DNA of 42,887 nucleotides. It comes from Acrasis kona. Its lineage: Eukaryota > Heterolobosea > Eutetramitea > Acrasida > Acrasidae. The DNA lies in assembly GCA_026419775.2 (NCBI GenBank), contig JAOPGA020001505.1, forward strand, positions 1 to 42,887, given 5' to 3'. The notes below the pieces were generated by a model, which ran no database searches, was not told the DNA's origin, and worked only from the letters and a program-made list of their open reading frames with translations. The position numbers and the translations under genes were made by a program. Positions 1-11,455 of this stretch are shown piece by piece (positions within the stretch are counted from its first letter, which is position 1; each line of letters starts with the position of its first letter).

Positions 1-1
1 G

Positions 2-2896
2 TCCAATTCACCGCCACCCGTTCACAGCAGCACGTTGAGTTTGGTGGTATCTCCCATCAGCACCGTGCACGTTCGTCACCAGAGCAACATGAGCGCTCTC
101 GAATTGGATAGAGTGCAGTACAGCATGGATAGGGTGGTACAAGAAAAGGTAGTAAGCATGCAGGTCAGTTACCTAGTGCTGGAGACACTGGTCAACATGA
201 TGACCCAACACGACGTACTATTCGCTCATCAAGAAGAATCATCCGATCATTTCATCGATCCATCCAACGTTGCCTTCGTGGAGAACATCATACGTACCTT
301 GTTAAATCTACTCAACATGAATCAATCCAACACCTTCCATGAATCCATACTGTGTTATCTGCGTCATCTCATGAAGCAACACTGTCGCATCATGTTCCAA
401 TCCAATCATCTCGCCAAACAAGATTTCGAAGAATACATTCCCATGTTGTGCGAATCGCTCATGTCTCTATGCAACCACAACGAACAATCCATCCGAATGC
501 ACAGCGCAGGCGCACTGTACCTGTTGATCAGGAACAGTTTCTTCATGAACGGAAAAGCACCAGAAGTGATGGCCACCTTGTCTCTATCTCATTTATTGAC
601 GAGAACGCTCAAGAGCATACACAATTCGCAACAAGTAGATTTGGACGTGATGAATGCGGTCACTGCAGAGCGACTGAACGATGCCATCGATTGGATCATG
701 ATGGCGGGCATACACGACGATCAACAAATACAATTAGAGTACGAAAAATCATCACAGAGCATTCAATTGCAACAAGCACAAATGGCAGGCGTGAATCGAT
801 TGTTGCGTAATTTGACCAACGACGTGAAGCGTCACAAATTACAAAAGACATCACAGGACAGCACCACCTTCATCAAGGTTCTGGAGCCGCTCAACAGCAC
901 CCTGAAGAACCTACTAAGGGACACCATTGCAGTCAACAAGACCAAATTGGATCAAGATCCACACAAGACCGAAGATTTGTATTATCGAATCAGTCAGCTC
1001 TACATTAGAATACCAGAACTACAATCCCATTGGTTACAACAATTGGCTCAATACCACAAGTACAATCAAAACTATGCAGAGGCCGCGCAGTGTTACTATC
1101 GCATCATCATGATTGGATTGCAACATCAACAAGCCACCAACATGGTACAAGCACCATGGTTACGTTCCTTTTATTCGTTGAGTAATGATTTATGCGACAG
1201 CACCATCCACATGGATCAACGCAATCATCATCACTCTGTGGTGCCCTTCACGGAGAGACAATTGTTGGATCTGCTCAACACCACCATCGACATGTTGGAA
1301 TTGGCAGAGTATTACGAACACGCCATCGTCTTGTTGGAGATGATGCTGCCCATTCACACCAAACAAGATGATTTGGATCAATTGGCCGACGTGCACGGAA
1401 GAATTCAACAATTGTTACAGCTCACCAGCAAGAGCTTAAAGGATCAATCCAGGTTGCATGCCTTTTATTATAGGGTGTGTCTGTATGGATTCAAGGATCA
1501 CACCACGTATCAAGAAGATGACATTGACGATCAGATGGACGACACGTTGGGTTACATTTACAAGATGCCGAAATTATTCAAATTACCCAAAATGAAACAA
1601 TACATTAAGGATAAATACAAGGATGCAGAGCTCATATTGAGCAGTAAAAAGTTATCGGGTGATGAATTGAAGCAAAATAAAAAGTATACTCAGATGAGCG
1701 GCGTCAAGCCCTATATACCAGAAGAACACTATGACAGCGTGTCGTTGACATTATTAGAATCGTCCAATCATCCATCATCATCATCATCACCGTCACAATC
1801 ATCATTACAAGCATCATCATCGCAGTCATCATCAAATCATGATCAAATGGATCACATTGATGGAAATTATGTCGACATGATTCGTTTGAACAAGACTAGT
1901 TACGAGAGGAGAGGCATTAACTTGAATTTGTTTTATTATGAAGCTGCATTCAGTAGAACGGGTAAGAAATTGGATCCCAACAATCCGTCAGAAGTATACA
2001 AGAAGAAGACAATTTTGACCATCAAGGATCACTATCCATTCGTAAAGACGCGCAGTCCAATCGTCCACGAACAAGAAGTCATCTTGACGCCCATCGAGAC
2101 TGCCATCGAGAACATGATGGAACAGGTGGATCGGTTGCAGCAGGTGACTAGCGCTGCTATTGCTAGCGTTCCCGTCAGCACACCACACACCATCAACGTC
2201 AGCACGCCCACGCAAGCCAATCATCCGGTCAATAGAGATTTGAATCATAGAGCAAGCATGGCACTGATCGATGGCGTCACTCCTCTCAACACAAAGAACA
2301 CTGCGAGCGGTGGTGCAGAATCATCGGCAACAGGCGCTAATCCACCATCAGTGTTCATGGTGAATGCAGAACTAGTGGATTTACAGACGTTACAGATGGT
2401 GCTACAGGGAAGCGTCAGCGCAGGTGTGAATGGTGGTCCCAGTAAGATTGTAGAGGCCTTTTTGAGCAGAGAAGGAAGGTACAAGTACAAGAGACAACAC
2501 GTCAAGTACTTGAACGAAAAATGTCATGCCTTTTTGAATTTGTGCGAGAGGAGCATGAGATTCCATGGTGCATGGTGCAAGCCATCTCAAAAGCCGTTCC
2601 ATGCAGAGATGGAGAAGGGATTTGCTACCATCAAGGAGTTGTTTGCTAAGCATTTGATACCTGTGGATTCGAATGGCATCACCATATTCCCTGTGCAGGT
2701 TACGTCGCCAGTTCCCATCAAGAGCAGCACCAAGAGCGTGATTGTGAATCGACCAGGAAGATCGGATTCTGGCGGCAGTAGTCCCGTTGCTAGTACCCCC
2801 AATACTCCCACCACCATCACCCCCATTGCCAATAAACCAAGACAACGATTCAATACCATTTTGATGAGCATAAGATCACCACAACAAGATGTATAA
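2..2896 (+). CDS. DOCK-family Rho/Rac GEF, C-terminal part (5' end outside window)
   Basis: The frame is open from base 2 with no start codon, so this is the 3' part of a longer gene. The protein aligns by eye with the DHR-2 (DOCKER) domain of the DOCK-D/zizimin group. Visible landmarks are an 'EAAQCYYRI' helix, 'AFYYRVCLYG', a block ending in 'TIKDHYPFVKTR', 'PIETAIENMM', and the nucleotide-sensor region 'LQGSVSAGVNGGP', where the valine that expels Mg2+/GDP in DOCK9 is kept. DHR-2 proteins load GTP onto Rac/Cdc42 and act at membranes in motility and phagocytosis. A Ser-rich CAT-repeat tract (about 1760-1840) interrupts the domain, and a Ser/Thr/Pro tail follows it. No intron is needed within this piece. 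An AATAAA-like signal overlaps the stop codon. The DOCK assignment is strong; the subgroup is inferred. Confidence 0.9.
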   Translation, partial: SNSPPPVHSSTLSLVVSPISTVHVRHQSNMSALELDRVQYSMDRVVQEKVVSMQVSYLVLETLVNMMTQHDVLFAHQEESSDHFIDPSNVAFVENIIRTLLNLLNMNQSNTFHESILCYLRHLMKQHCRIMFQSNHLAKQDFEEYIPMLCESLMSLCNHNEQSIRMHSAGALYLLIRNSFFMNGKAPEVMATLSLSHLLTRTLKSIHNSQQVDLDVMNAVTAERLNDAIDWIMMAGIHDDQQIQLEYEKSSQSIQLQQAQMAGVNRLLRNLTNDVKRHKLQKTSQDSTTFIKVLEPLNSTLKNLLRDTIAVNKTKLDQDPHKTEDLYYRISQLYIRIPELQSHWLQQLAQYHKYNQNYAEAAQCYYRIIMIGLQHQQATNMVQAPWLRSFYSLSNDLCDSTIHMDQRNHHHSVVPFTERQLLDLLNTTIDMLELAEYYEHAIVLLEMMLPIHTKQDDLDQLADVHGRIQQLLQLTSKSLKDQSRLHAFYYRVCLYGFKDHTTYQEDDIDDQMDDTLGYIYKMPKLFKLPKMKQYIKDKYKDAELILSSKKLSGDELKQNKKYTQMSGVKPYIPEEHYDSVSLTLLESSNHPSSSSSPSQSSLQASSSQSSSNHDQMDHIDGNYVDMIRLNKTSYERRGINLNLFYYEAAFSRTGKKLDPNNPSEVYKKKTILTIKDHYPFVKTRSPIVHEQEVILTPIETAIENMMEQVDRLQQVTSAAIASVPVSTPHTINVSTPTQANHPVNRDLNHRASMALIDGVTPLNTKNTASGGAESSATGANPPSVFMVNAELVDLQTLQMVLQGSVSAGVNGGPSKIVEAFLSREGRYKYKRQHVKYLNEKCHAFLNLCERSMRFHGAWCKPSQKPFHAEMEKGFATIKELFAKHLIPVDSNGITIFPVQVTSPVPIKSSTKSVIVNRPGRSDSGGSSPVASTPNTPTTITPIANKPRQRFNTILMSIRSPQQDV

Positions 2897-2966
2897 TAAA
2901 AACTTTTGTACAAGAAGCTTCTTGTTGATTTTGTAATGATTGCGGAGATCCGGAGAAATAAACGTC

Positions 2967-4473
2967 ATGTTGAACTTTATTGTTGGTATTGTGGAGAGTA
3001 CCACGGAGAGTAATGACGTGTTCACTTTCTCAAGCCTTCTGTTGGTTATATTCACTGCGTTGCTTGTGATTTTGGTAGTACATACCGTTTCCACCAATAA
3101 ACAAAGTAAAAATGCTCCTCCAAGGATGACACATTACCTCCCCGTTGGTCACATTGTAGGGTTTGGTATGCACCCCGTTAAATTCATACAAGATGGTAGA
3201 AAAAAGGTTGGTGTGTGGTTTGTGAAATGGATTTAACATGTAGTTTGGAGATATGTTTACTGCCAGAATTCTCAACAAGGACATGACATTCTTGACACAT
3301 CCAGACGTGTACGACTTGTTCTTCAAGGGCACAGATGATGAATTGGGCTTGAGGGAAGTTTACAAATTCATGACGCCAGTGTTTGGAAAGGGTGTGGTAT
3401 ATGATGCAGACTCTCAAATGATGATGGAACAGGTTAAATTCGTATCGTCTGGACTGACCACACAAAGATTCCACCACTTTGTAGACGTTTTTGAGGAGGA
3501 AGTGGACAATAAGATAAAACAGCTCGGCGAGACTGGAACCTTTGGTTGTACAGACACCATGGCGGATTTAATCATTTTCACCGCATCTCGCTCTCTGCTT
3601 GGCAACGGAATTAGAGAATTCCTCGAAACAAAGGGCTTGGGAACCTTGTATCATGATTTGGACGCTGGCATCTCTGCTTTGAGTTTCTTTTATCCAGGAA
3701 TCCCGCAGGGACAGCGAGATCGTGCAAGTACTGCCATTCGCAGCATCTTTAGCGAATTGATTGAAAAGAGAAAGCTTAACCCTGACGATGACCAAGACGT
3801 CCTCAACGAATTATTGAACGCCAAGTACAGAGAATCAGGCGAACCGGTACCCAAGGAGCACATTATAGGTGTTTTGATTGCTGGTCTCTTTGCCGGTCAG
3901 CACACGAGCACCATTGCCATCTCGTGGACGCTGATGAGCATCATCTCCAACAAGCACATTTACGAAAAAGTGATGGAGGAGCAAAAGAGAATCATGTGCG
4001 AGGATAACGCCAAACTCAGTTATGATAAAGTCATGGAGATGGAGTACCTTGAGAGGTGCATGAGAGAGGCGCTAAGAATGTACCCTCCACTCATCATGTT
4101 GATGCGATACGTGAAGAAGGCTAGAAAGTGGGGAGATTACATTGTCCCTAAAGGTAACGTTCTTGTGGTCTCACCGTCCGTCACGGGTAGATGCGAAGAT
4201 GTCTATGAGAATCCTGATGTATTCGATCCAGAACGCTTTGCTGAGCCACGCAAAGAACACGAGAAGAAGAGACACGCCAATCTTGCTTTTGGATCTGGAA
4301 GGCACAAATGCATTGGAGAAAACTTTGCCATTTTGCAGGTCAAGAGTATTATCAGCAAATTGTTGAGGACGTATGATATGAAGTTATTAGGCAAGCTACC
4401 AACAATCGACTATACAAGTTTAGTGGTAGGACCCACAACGCCTTGTGTCATTGAATACAAGAAGAGGTTTTAA
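2967..4473 (+). CDS. CYP51: Sterol 14-alpha-demethylase (cytochrome P450 CYP51), 2 exons
   Basis: Model: join(2967..3206, 3244..4473), 489 aa, with a 37-nt intron (GTTGGT...ATGTAG) whose removal restores 'RKKFGDMFTARI'. The start is the first in-frame ATG and is followed by a membrane anchor (LLLVIFTALLVILVV). CYP51 hallmarks are the substrate-recognition stretch 'YKFMTPVFGKGVVYD', the I-helix 'GQHTSTIAISWT', the K-helix ExxR (EALR), and the heme loop 'FGSGRHKCIGENFA' with the Cys ligand near residue 436. The enzyme removes the 14-alpha-methyl group of sterol precursors in the ER membrane using NADPH and a P450 reductase. In a cycloartenol pathway its usual substrate is obtusifoliol, the product downstream of the cycloeucalenol cycloisomerase encoded at 23.2 kb. 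Its stop lies 2 nt from the stop of the convergent PPIL2 gene. Confidence 0.95.
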
Positions 4474-4475
4474 AC

Positions 4476-6018
4476 TTAAGGATTTAATTTTTGTTTTTTT
4501 GCTTCCTGTTCTTGATCGGTGTGTGTTGTTGGTCTCTTCTTGATGTATTTTCCGATACCACCGGATGTTGCTTGGATTGGATTCGAGAACCATTTGCCCA
4601 TTTCTGGCTTCTCGACGGGAATTTCGCCTGTCCTTTTTAGTTCCTCCTCTTCATCCTCCTTGTACGGATTCTTGAGCACAGTCGTGGAGTTGATTGTAAT
4701 GGGTTGAGCAGGCCTATCGTTGCCCTCCGTCTCCACCAGCTCTATCGATTGTAACACGTCGGATCCACCAACAAGTCTGCCGAAAACAGTATGCTTGTTG
4801 TCGAGCTGTTCGCATTTGGCAAAAGTAATGTAGAATTGACTCGTGTTGGTATTCTTTCCTCTATTCGCCATGGCCAGTACTCCTGGTCCATCGTGTTTCA
4901 GTTTTTGATGAAACTCATCTTCGAAATCCTTCTTCCAAATACTTTCTCCACCTCTACCCGTACCTGTTGGGTCGCCACCTTGTACCATGAACTTTTTAAT
5001 TAATCTGTGAAATTGAACTCCATCGTAGAATTTTCTTTCGCACAACGTGATAAAGTTGTCGCAAGTTTTAGGGGCACAATACGGATAAAGCTCAAAGTTG
5101 AGATCTCCCAATGAAGTATGCAATGTGACGTATGCATTTACGCCCTTGTGTTGTCTGCGCATGCGGCTGTATTGGAGCGATTTGAATTGTTCGTCGCGCA
5201 CCTGCTTGACATCTTCTGGTCTATCCTTGTCCAAAACATTCATAACGCTGGACGTGAGGGCTGAGGATTTGGTGTTTGGAGCACGAACATCCGATTCGTA
5301 TATAATCTTGTTTACTTCGCCCTGCGATCTCCTCTGCGCATCCTTCTGTCTAAGTTCTTCGATTATTTTTTTGGTCGAAGCAGTCGAGTTGATGTTATCT
5401 AACGGATCGCTGTTAGCATCGGTAATGACTTTTAGATTGTTCTTGAGGTGATGGAATTGGGACATGTCTTTCGTGGTTATATTGTTTGGATCTTGTATTG
5501 TTATTATATCGCTACGCGTGAATTTTTCGTCCGTCAGTAGATCCTTCCAATTTTTTATTTTAATGTTGAGGTTCTGCACTGCATCGTGCGAGTAAACATT
5601 ACCTGTGGTTTTGATGGCGACAATGTGAGTGTGATCGTTAAAGACTTTGTAGGTCATGGGGCAGTGGATTTTCCCCTCAGCATCACGACTCCAGTTCAAT
5701 TTTATAATGTCTTTCGCTTCCATTGGCTCTCCGGTAATGGGGTTGCAGTGATGTTGATGTACAAAAGGAAGAAGATTTCTATGCTTCATTTAGTAAATAT
5801 ATTATTGTTGAAAGTACATACATTATATCAAACAATGTCCCGTCAGGTGTACATACGGCATCATCTTGAATGGGTTGCAACGAAAGAGCACAGTGATAGA
5901 AGGGCAAAGCTCCTCTGAAGCTGTTTGGTTTCCTCTTAGCTTCTCTTTTTCCCCCAAACTCATTTGCCCACTCAGAAGCTGTTATGAAAAGGTGGTTATG
6001 TTTCTTTGACCTGCTCAT
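4476..6018 (-). CDS. PPIL2: U-box/cyclophilin peptidyl-prolyl isomerase PPIL2 (CYC4/Cyp60 type), 2 exons
   Basis: Model: complement(join(4476..5778, 5822..6018)), 499 aa; the 43-nt intron (GTATGT...GCATAG) joins 'TPDGTLFDI' to 'INLLPFVHQHH', exactly as in human PPIL2. The N-terminal part holds the U-box region (CALSLQP...VCTPDG...CNPITGEPM...KIHCPMTYKVF). The middle has the family-specific 'HIVAIKTTGNVYSHDAV' and 'LLTDEKFTRSDIITIQDP'. The C-terminal half is a cyclophilin domain (FHRLIKKFMVQGGDPTGTG, FYITFAKCEQLDNKHTVFG). The family is a nuclear, spliceosome-associated cyclophilin with a ubiquitin-ligase-like U-box. The ATG at 6018 matches the family N-terminus (MSRSKKHNHLFIT). A basic tail (KKQKLNP) may be a nuclear localisation signal. 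Confidence 0.95.
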
Positions 6019-6504
6019 CTTTTATGTCATCAACATTTTACAACAAGTGAAAGAGCGCATAAGTGATCAAAAAAATTCTGAGCGCTAACGGAAAACAGAT
6101 TAATAATGAGATCACCGAAGTTGTACATTCATGACAACAAAATTTAGTAGTACAGATAGGCACCTAGAGGAATCTCACAACAGATACTACGAGGAGAGGT
6201 GAAATTGTTATTCTTTGAATGAAAAGAACCGCAAAATACTTTTGAAAAAAAATTTGAAAGAAAAGAAATTGTAGTGATCAAGAAGTTCATCCACAGAGAC
6301 TTATCGTTGAAATTGTGAGTCACGTTACAAACATTTCATCAGAATTGAATTACCAATTCAATGTGTTAATTGCATGTATAAAGTGAATGATGTGAGGTCC
6401 CCAACTTTTTATTTTACAAGACTTGTTCTTCATAAAACAGACAATTCATGTTTCGAAACATTTTTATTTTTTAAATTTTTTTTTTCAGTAGCCGAACATT
6501 TGTG
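6019..6504. other. Intergenic stretch, AT-rich
   Basis: This 486-nt segment upstream of PPIL2 holds only short frames without family resemblance. It should contain the PPIL2 promoter and the 3' end of the candidate gene that stops at 6505. I see no RNA gene, no clear repeat and no spliceable coding segment. Confidence 0.5.
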
Positions 6505-7321
6505 TCAACGTGCGTTCCCGGATCTCTTCCTGTCACTCACCCTCTTTGACAAGAGGGTGTGGATGTTGTTGAAAAGCTTTGTAGACTCTAACACCTCAGA
6601 TTCCGTCTTCTTCTTCTTACAAATGTCCGCCAAGTAAGGAAAGTGGAAGTGGACGAACCACCTGGAGAACCTCTGTAGCTGAGGTCATCATGTGCAGTTG
6701 CGAGCCGGGCCCAGTTGTCACTTATCTTGATGTGGTGCAAGTACATTTTCACAGAACTAATAGTTTTAGTATAAAGTAGATAATGATGCTTACAGTGAAA
6801 TGGGATTCTTGTACATGAACGTCCACCCGTCATCGCACATATATGTGGCACAACAACAGTACGTGTCTTCGTTGGTCTGTAAGGATTAGTACTGCTTGTG
6901 TGTAGAATTCACTTACAGTGGCGGGCTTAGTTGGGGTTATAATGCCAATGTTTTCGTCGTCCTCAGTTATGACCTCATCGTCAACACTGCCACTCTCACT
7001 GGTCAACATTTCCTCAAGGATGTGGTTTTGAGTGACTGCTAGTTCCTCGGCATCTGCTCTTTCTTTCTCTGTGGGGCAGCGTGCTCGTTGGAATCAACCC
7101 ATTTTATTGCAGACTGTGAATTTGGTCAACTGAAAGATTGTAATGATTACCTTGTTTGGCTGTCTCCACCAAGTGTTGTTGGCCTAAAAGCGCACACTGA
7201 TGGCTATGTTGCCAGTAAACGTTAAAAACTAGCAATCAACATTCAAATGTAATCGAAATTTCTCCTGACATTTCAAATAATCGTTCAAGAATACAACCGG
7301 TACAAATGGAGATGTTGTCAT
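6505..7321 (-). CDS. Unrecognised small protein, candidate 5-exon gene
   Basis: Splicing by eye gives complement(join(6505..6661, 6794..6876, 6917..7068, 7151..7228, 7270..7321)), 173 aa. Two introns fit the local style exactly: 41 nt (GTCAGG...GCTAG) and 40 nt (GTAAGT...TTACAG with an ACTAAT branch site). The other two (82 and 132 nt) are long and may each hide a micro-exon; the 82-nt one can be read as 37 + 15-nt exon + 30. The product starts MTTSPFVPVVFLNDYLK. It has a central Glu-rich, probably helical part (QEKERADAEELAVTQNHILE), an acidic stretch, a Cys cluster (TYCCCATYMC) and a basic C-terminus. I do not recognise a family. A continuous frame across several good splice sites argues for a real gene, but a decayed one is possible. 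Confidence 0.45.
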
Positions 7322-8978
7322 CGATCTTGGAAACGTAGCAGATATTTTTGATGATGTCTCAAGCAATGAATTTGTGTCTGTGATGAGATTTTGAAAATAA
7401 TCTCACAAAGATGATATAGCAGATAGTTTTACTATCAACAGTCGCGCATCTTCAACAAATCGTACTTTAGAACAAGAGAGTACATTGTTCATGAATTATT
7501 TGTCAGCCAACACTACATCGAATAGACCTTGGAGCGTGTTCAAGAGGGATAGAGAAATCATTCAGTATAAAGATAAAGTGGTTGACAACGCCCTTTGAGC
7601 AAACATGTATATGCTTTTTTTAGCAATAGCCTGTTTCGCTCAGTTCAATTTTGCTAGTGGAAGCGCAATCTTATCACTTCCAACAATCATTCGACTGGTT
7701 GCGCCAATTGATTTTAAGAATCTACAAAAACAGAGACTGCCTTTCACTCGTTATTTTGGGACAAGGTTACTCTTGCATCACCAGACGAGTTACAATATTG
7801 TACCAAACACAAAGTAGGACACAAAGATTTAGTATCCAAGTTACCATCAAGAAAGCGGGGGGTTTTATTGCAAAATACATTTCCAAATCAGACTATTTCT
7901 TTCACAACATTTCGATCAAAGATAATAGTGCTCAGTCCAGCAAGTACCATAAAAACTCCTCATGCATCCTTTATAAAGACGAGTCGGATCTTAGATGTGG
8001 TGTTGTTGAAGTATTCGTCCGAAGCGAAGATTCAACAAAATGGTATGCATGTGTATAAGAATTTGAGCCAAAGTTTAAAAAAGGTTGCTATATGATTCGA
8101 CTCTCTGGTAGGCAGCTTAACGTGAGCTCATACAAATTCCATCAATTGCATTGTTGATGTTTGCTCCTTTATTACCTCACACTCATTTTCCAAGTTTGCA
8201 TTGATGATAGTGAATACTGTCTACCATTTTCCTGTTGAAATTACGGTCAAACAAAGGGTAAATAACGTTGAAGTGAATTCACTTGCCCGAACCTGTTTAA
8301 TCCCAGCATCCAACAACTCTTTCAATACCAAAATAGGTCCTTGTGCCAAGATGTGTTCTTGGCATGTTTCTTGTCAAAGCCCCGCGCTACTTTCACAGCT
8401 GTACACCCCCGAACATTTTACCGACCATTAAAATCTGCCAACGAAAAAGACCCTTAACTTCAAGTTTCCGAAAACATGTTTCAATAAAAATAGTTTTTAT
8501 TTACATTTTTTGTACAAAATTTGGCCTATTATGTTTGTTTTATAAAAAGTCGGAATGTCCGGGAACATATTCCATGTCTTGTAATACAAAAAATGTCGGA
8601 CGAAAAGCTGGGGGTACAAAATTAAAAGACTCATTTCCAACATTAAGCAACCGAGATGGTTCGACATTTTAATTTGCGTTGGTTCTTCAAAAAACTTTTG
8701 AAGTTGAAATTTGCATTCTTATAAACTACATATTCTCTTATGCCAACAATCCAAATCTCCATTTTTTAATTTGGGCCAAAGGATTCATTTGCGTAACTTT
8801 TAGGTGTCCTTATTGTAGTTTGTCGCTCTTGACTTGAATTAGCCTTAGTTTTCGAGACGGATGTATGTTTACCCTAGAGCTAACATGAGTTCCACCATCT
8901 TTTGTAGTAATAATTAATCCTTCGAGGGAGGAGATTGAAGAGAGGTCAACTATTGCAATAATTGTCTGGTGTTTGACG
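7322..8978. other. Gene-poor stretch with possible decayed transposase-like coding relic
   Basis: This 1.65-kb stretch has no intact gene I can support. On the plus strand, short protein-like frames follow one another with shifts: about 7440-7600 (ending 'FKRDREIIQYKDKVVDNAL') and about 7820-8058 ('YISKSDYFFHNISIKDNS' then 'SSCILYKDESD...GVVEVFVRSED'). The second loosely recalls the C-terminal beta-rich region found in some DDE transposase-like proteins; that resemblance is a weak impression. Around 8590-8670 a 12-bp imperfect inverted repeat (AAAATGTCGGAC / GTTCGACATTTT) lies about 57 bp apart. The APC6 promoter must lie in the last few hundred bases. Confidence 0.3.
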
Positions 8979-10932
8979 ATGGCGGGAGTGGTGATGAGGG
9001 TTCCTTCGAAGCAACATTTTGAACTCGCAAAACAGTTACAAGAATCAATAGAAACGAGTTTGAGTTCAAAATGCTTTAACAACGCAGTGTTCTTTGCTGA
9101 TAAACTTTTAACCCTAATACAAACATTAGGGATGATTGATCTCAGAGAAAATGCTTACTGGGGACTGGCAAATGCATACTACGGTAGAAGAGAATGGGAT
9201 AGAGCACACGATGCTTTTTGTGAGTTCATTCACATTCCAAAATTCCTGTACATGGCTGCAAAATGCATGGTATGAAAAAATGGCACAACAACTCACAAAT
9301 TAAGGAGGAGTGTAACGAGTGGACGAAATGTTTGCTAATTTTAGGAGAGGATGAGAATGAATTTACTAAGAAGATAGAAAAAATGGATGATCATAAGGTA
9401 TTTACTAAGGTTGATCTAAACAAAGATTAAACAGTTTACTAGGTTGCAGCTTGCCTGTGTTTTATAAGAGCAAAGAGTTTTGACATGATGGAAAATAAAG
9501 ATAGAGCGGCCATTTGGTATCGCGCCACCATACAGAAGGATTCATCTTTTTATGAGGTAACATCCATCTTTCTAAAAGCTAAAACACAAAGGCTTTCGAG
9601 AAGCTTGTAGATAATGATTTGATATCTCATAACGAGGGGACGTCTCTACTGGACAACCTTAACTTTTCAGAGTCACAAGAATGGTTAAAGTTAATGTACG
9701 AATTGAAACTGAGCAAAGTAACTTTAATTCTTACATTTCTTTAACCTTTGTAGTTTTCCACACACAAGGATTACCGCTTCGATCGTTCAGTGCAGTTGCT
9801 TGACGAAAAGTATAGTTTAGGTACAAACTCTGATGTTATAGCTGCACAGGCAGGTCACTATTTCAATGTACAAAACTACCAAAAAGCTTACCAATTATCC
9901 AAATCGTAACCCATACACTTGCACTACTTTTAACATTTAGAATCATTGATGTGGATATATTCCACCCAATAGTAGCACTGCACGTATCAATACTGGTAGC
10001 CTTGAACCGTACTTGTGATTTATTCCGCGTCGCACACGAGTTGGTAGATCAGTACAAGAACAGCGCAGTGACTTGGTATGCAGTGGGCAGCTACTATTAT
10101 TGCATATCCAAACACGAACAAGCAAGAAACTTTTTCAAGTAACTCTTCAACTCCTTGATCTAACATTACGATTAGAAAGTCAACATTATTAGATAAACAT
10201 TTTTTACCATCATGGATCGGAATAGGACATTCGTTTGCAGAATCTGACGAGACGGATCAAGCCTTGGCTGCTTACCGCACCGCTTATCGTTTATTCGCCA
10301 GTTCACACATACCTGCACTATGCATAGCCATGGAATACACACGCACAAACAATTTCCCACTGGCAGAACAATTCCTACATTTGGCCATTACTTTTTGCGA
10401 CAATGATCCAATGATTTATAATGAGATGGGCGTGGTGTTGTTCAAGACGAAACGATTCGAAGAGGCGCTCACATGCTTCGCCACCGGCATTGAGAAATCT
10501 CCGCTCGGACAATTGTTGGCCACCAGTCCGTCCAGCGAAGCATTCGACCAATCCAATTCATCGTTACACATTTACGAACCCATCTTGTTCAATTACGCCA
10601 ACACTTTTCGCAAATTAAAACAATACGAACAAGCGCTCAAGTATTATCAATTGTGTTTGAGGTTTAATCAGAAATGGATCGTGTTGAGTGCGATTGGATT
10701 CACTCATCACCTGTTGGGTAATTTACACGATGCGATCGAGCATTATCACAAGGCAACCTTTTTGAAGAACGACGACACATTCACTGCTACCATGCTTGGC
10801 AAGGCATTGTTCCAAATCACCATTCAGACCGTGGACTATGTGATCTGTAACGACCAAGAGGAAGAGGAGGATCCAGAGGAGGAAGATAATCTGTACTCTA
10901 GTTCATCTTTTGCTGTTGTCAATAAAATATAA
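8979..10932 (+). CDS. CDC16: Anaphase-promoting complex subunit 6 (CDC16), 7 exons
   Basis: Model: join(8979..9269, 9305..9397, 9443..9556, 9592..9717, 9754..9905, 9941..10138, 10176..10932), 576 aa. All six introns are 35-45 nt and all phases agree. The protein is built of TPR repeats and follows APC6 in order. It has an N-terminal 'FADKLL...AYWGLANAYY' TPR, 'LVDQYKNSAVTWYAVGSYYY', the family signature 'PSWIGIGHSFAESDETDQALAAY', then 'EYTRTNNFPLAEQFLHLAI', 'NEMGVVLFKTKRFEEAL' and 'LSAIGFTHHLLGNLHDAIEHY'. APC6 is a structural TPR subunit of the APC/C ubiquitin ligase that directs mitotic cyclin and securin degradation. The start ATG (8979) gives MAGVVMRVPSKQHFELAKQ. The C-terminus is short and acidic. 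An AATAAA sits in the last codons, before the stop. Confidence 0.93.
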
Positions 10933-10978
10933 CCTTTGATTAAATTGTTGCTTACAATCAACTTGAAAAGTCAACACC

Positions 10979-11455
10979 ATGTCCCACCGCATGACCAAGG
11001 TAATATACAATGTGCGCATCATGTTTAATTAGGTTTAGGCGAATTTGAATCCTTCAGAGATTGAGATTGATGTGACCTGGGAGGATCAACAAAAAATTAA
11101 CACCTTTGGCAGACTGGCGAACCGCGTTGTAGAACTTGAGGAAGAAATCGCAAAGGCAAAAGAAGACAAGAATAAACTCACTGATGCTTTGGAGGAAATT
11201 ATCCTTTCCGATGATGTTAAATATCTAGTTGGAGAGGTGTTTGTTGACGTTGAGGGTGACGATGCGGAGAAGATGTTAGAGGACGAGAAGTTGAATCTAG
11301 ATAAGCAAGTAAGCATCAAAGAGGCTGAATTAAAAAAGATACAAGACACATCTAAACAACTTAAAGGTACGTTGATTCAAACAAAATGTTACGTGTTACT
11401 AACAAAATAAGCCGCGTTATATCTAAAGTTTGGCAAGAACATCAACCTTGATTAA
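10979..11455 (+). CDS. PFDN4: Prefoldin subunit 4, 3 exons
   Basis: Model: join(10979..10999, 11039..11366, 11412..11455), 130 aa, with introns of 39 and 45 nt. The first exon is only 7 codons (MSHRMTK) and the last restores the family ending 'ALYLKFGKNINLD'. The body has the PFDN4 hallmarks 'VTWEDQQKINTFGRLANRV', a coiled coil, and 'LSDDVKYLVGEVFVDVEGDDAEKML'. Prefoldin is the hexameric jellyfish-shaped cochaperone that passes nascent actin and tubulin to the CCT chaperonin. The very next gene is a CCT subunit on the same strand. Only 46 nt separate the APC6 stop from this start, so the promoter must be tiny or lie inside the upstream gene's 3' end. Confidence 0.93.
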
